DNA of 5,859 nucleotides from an uncultured Collinsella sp. (GTDB taxonomy: Bacteria; Actinomycetota; Coriobacteriia; Coriobacteriales; Coriobacteriaceae): contig CATZIG010000128.1 of the NCBI GenBank assembly GCA_958419975.1, forward strand, positions 1-5,859, in the 5' to 3' direction. The notes below the pieces were generated by a model. The model was not told where the DNA came from, did not search any database, and saw only the letters and a list, made by a program, of their open reading frames with translations. The position numbers and the translations under genes are program-made. The stretch's first letter is position 1; each line of letters starts with the position of its first letter. Shown here piece by piece: positions 5,116 through 5,859 of the stretch.

Positions 5116-5859
5116 ATGTCACCAAACAGCGATTCCATCCTTTCCCAGGAGCTTTCGCGTCGCACTGCCCTCAAGGCCCTGTTCGGCGCAGCTTCTGCAG
5201 CCGTTCTTTTTGGTCTGCCCGCTCGCGCCCATGCTGCGGAGGCCACCAAGGAAACCACCGACAAGCTCAATGCGGTCCAGGCTCAGCTTGACGAGGTCCA
5301 GGCCCAGCTCGACAGCATCGCAAATGAATACGCGGCGCTGGCCAACAAGAACGCCCAGACCCTCAACGATATCGAGGGCGTACAGGGCCAGATTGACAGC
5401 ACGCAGGCGCAGATTGACGAAAAGAAGGCCGAGCTCAAAAAGAAGCGCGACGATCTTTCCGATCGCGTTTCCGCCAGCTATAAGTCGGGCGGCACCAACA
5501 TCCTGTCGCTGCTGCTCGCCTCGGGTTCGTTTGAGGAACTCGTCGCCAATGCGCACTATGTTGAGAAGATCAACAAGAGCGACCGCGACGCCATCGAGGA
5601 CATTCAGACCATCCAGGAAGAGCTCGATGCGCAAAAGACCGAGCTCGAGTCGCAGAAGGTCGACTTGGAGAAGCTCAAGGATCAGCAGACTGCCCAGATG
5701 CAGGACATGCAGGCCAAGCAGCAAGAAGTCCAGACCGTGCTGAGCGGTCTTTCCGACGACGTCAAGGAGCTCATGGCTCAGCGCGATTCCGAGATTCTCG
5801 CTGCCGCCCAGGCCGAGGAGGCTGCCAGGAAGGCCGCCGCTGCTGCCGCGGCCGCCGCG
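5116..5859 (+). CDS. Secreted coiled-coil cell-wall protein, CwlO/PcsB-like N-terminal part (3' end outside window)
   Basis: The first 248 residues of an exported protein. Residues 1-40 form a signal peptide with a twin-arginine motif (SRRTALK, 14-20), a hydrophobic core (ALFGAASAAVLFGLP) and a cleavage site after AHA (38-40). Residues 45-115 are a long coiled coil rich in Q, D, E and K heptads (KLNAVQAQLDEVQAQLDSI). Residues 117-152 carry the conserved turn of CwlO/PcsB/EnvC-type proteins (RVSASYKSG, then LSLLLASGSFEELVANAHY). A second coiled coil follows to about 230, and then an alanine-rich stretch that looks like a linker. In that family the coiled coil docks on FtsEX and holds back a C-terminal NlpC/P60 or similar peptidoglycan hydrolase; here that domain would lie past the window, so the enzyme type is inferred. 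The start ATG 5116 has ACGGAG (5105-5110) five bases upstream. A histidine-free, Tat-dependent cofactor site is not visible. Confidence 0.85.
   Translation, partial: MSPNSDSILSQELSRRTALKALFGAASAAVLFGLPARAHAAEATKETTDKLNAVQAQLDEVQAQLDSIANEYAALANKNAQTLNDIEGVQGQIDSTQAQIDEKKAELKKKRDDLSDRVSASYKSGGTNILSLLLASGSFEELVANAHYVEKINKSDRDAIEDIQTIQEELDAQKTELESQKVDLEKLKDQQTAQMQDMQAKQQEVQTVLSGLSDDVKELMAQRDSEILAAAQAEEAARKAAAAAAAAA

Noticed and set aside
5119..5743. Long open frames on both strands over the coiled-coil gene
   Set aside because: The frame from ATG 5116 has a ribosome site, signal peptide and heptads and stays open to the window end. The others are Leu-rich or Arg-rich shadows.
1..5859. CRISPR arrays, tRNA or rRNA genes
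   Set aside because: No regularly spaced direct repeats, and no tRNA or rRNA-like conserved stretches were seen on either strand.

Overview
The window looks like a chromosomal segment of a moderately GC-rich Gram-positive actinobacterium. The galE sequence, the Tat-exported coiled-coil wall protein and the transposase remnants suggest a gut Coriobacteriia such as Collinsella. This placement rests on protein flavour and base composition only, not on a marker gene.

Layout. Positions 2-346 (+) hold the C-terminal half of an ABC-transporter ATPase, cut by the window edge. A strong hairpin terminator (479-517) and a second hairpin that covers a ribosome-binding site (520-541) follow. They lead into a broken transposase gene (about 547-1074, +) that needs two frame changes to read through. 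On the minus strand, 3199 down to 1240 is a compact two-gene operon. Its first gene is a 432-residue AAA/OLD-like ATPase; the second is a 222-residue protein with an N-terminal cysteine cluster and a PD-(D/E)xK-like D...ExK motif. The two genes overlap, and the second starts at a TTG with a good Shine-Dalgarno. This pair has the shape of an anti-phage ATPase-nuclease module and is the most interesting part of the window.

Upstream of that operon (3196-3711) is a patchwork: a possible remnant of an earlier operon gene whose stop overlaps the ATPase start, a 40-codon 5' gene fragment in the opposite direction, and a decayed IS3-type element holding only part of orfA. The gene fragment stops where the IS appears to begin, so it was probably disrupted by that insertion.

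The right part is ordinary housekeeping DNA: galE (UDP-glucose 4-epimerase, 4848-3787, minus) with a clear terminator against the IS remnant, a 267-base divergent promoter region, and the 5' part of a secreted CwlO/PcsB-like coiled-coil protein (5116 to the end, +).

Reading the whole: a transfer-prone pocket between an ABC transporter and galE took up at least two insertion sequences and a candidate defence cassette. The IS remnants on both sides are decayed, while the ATPase and nuclease frames are intact.
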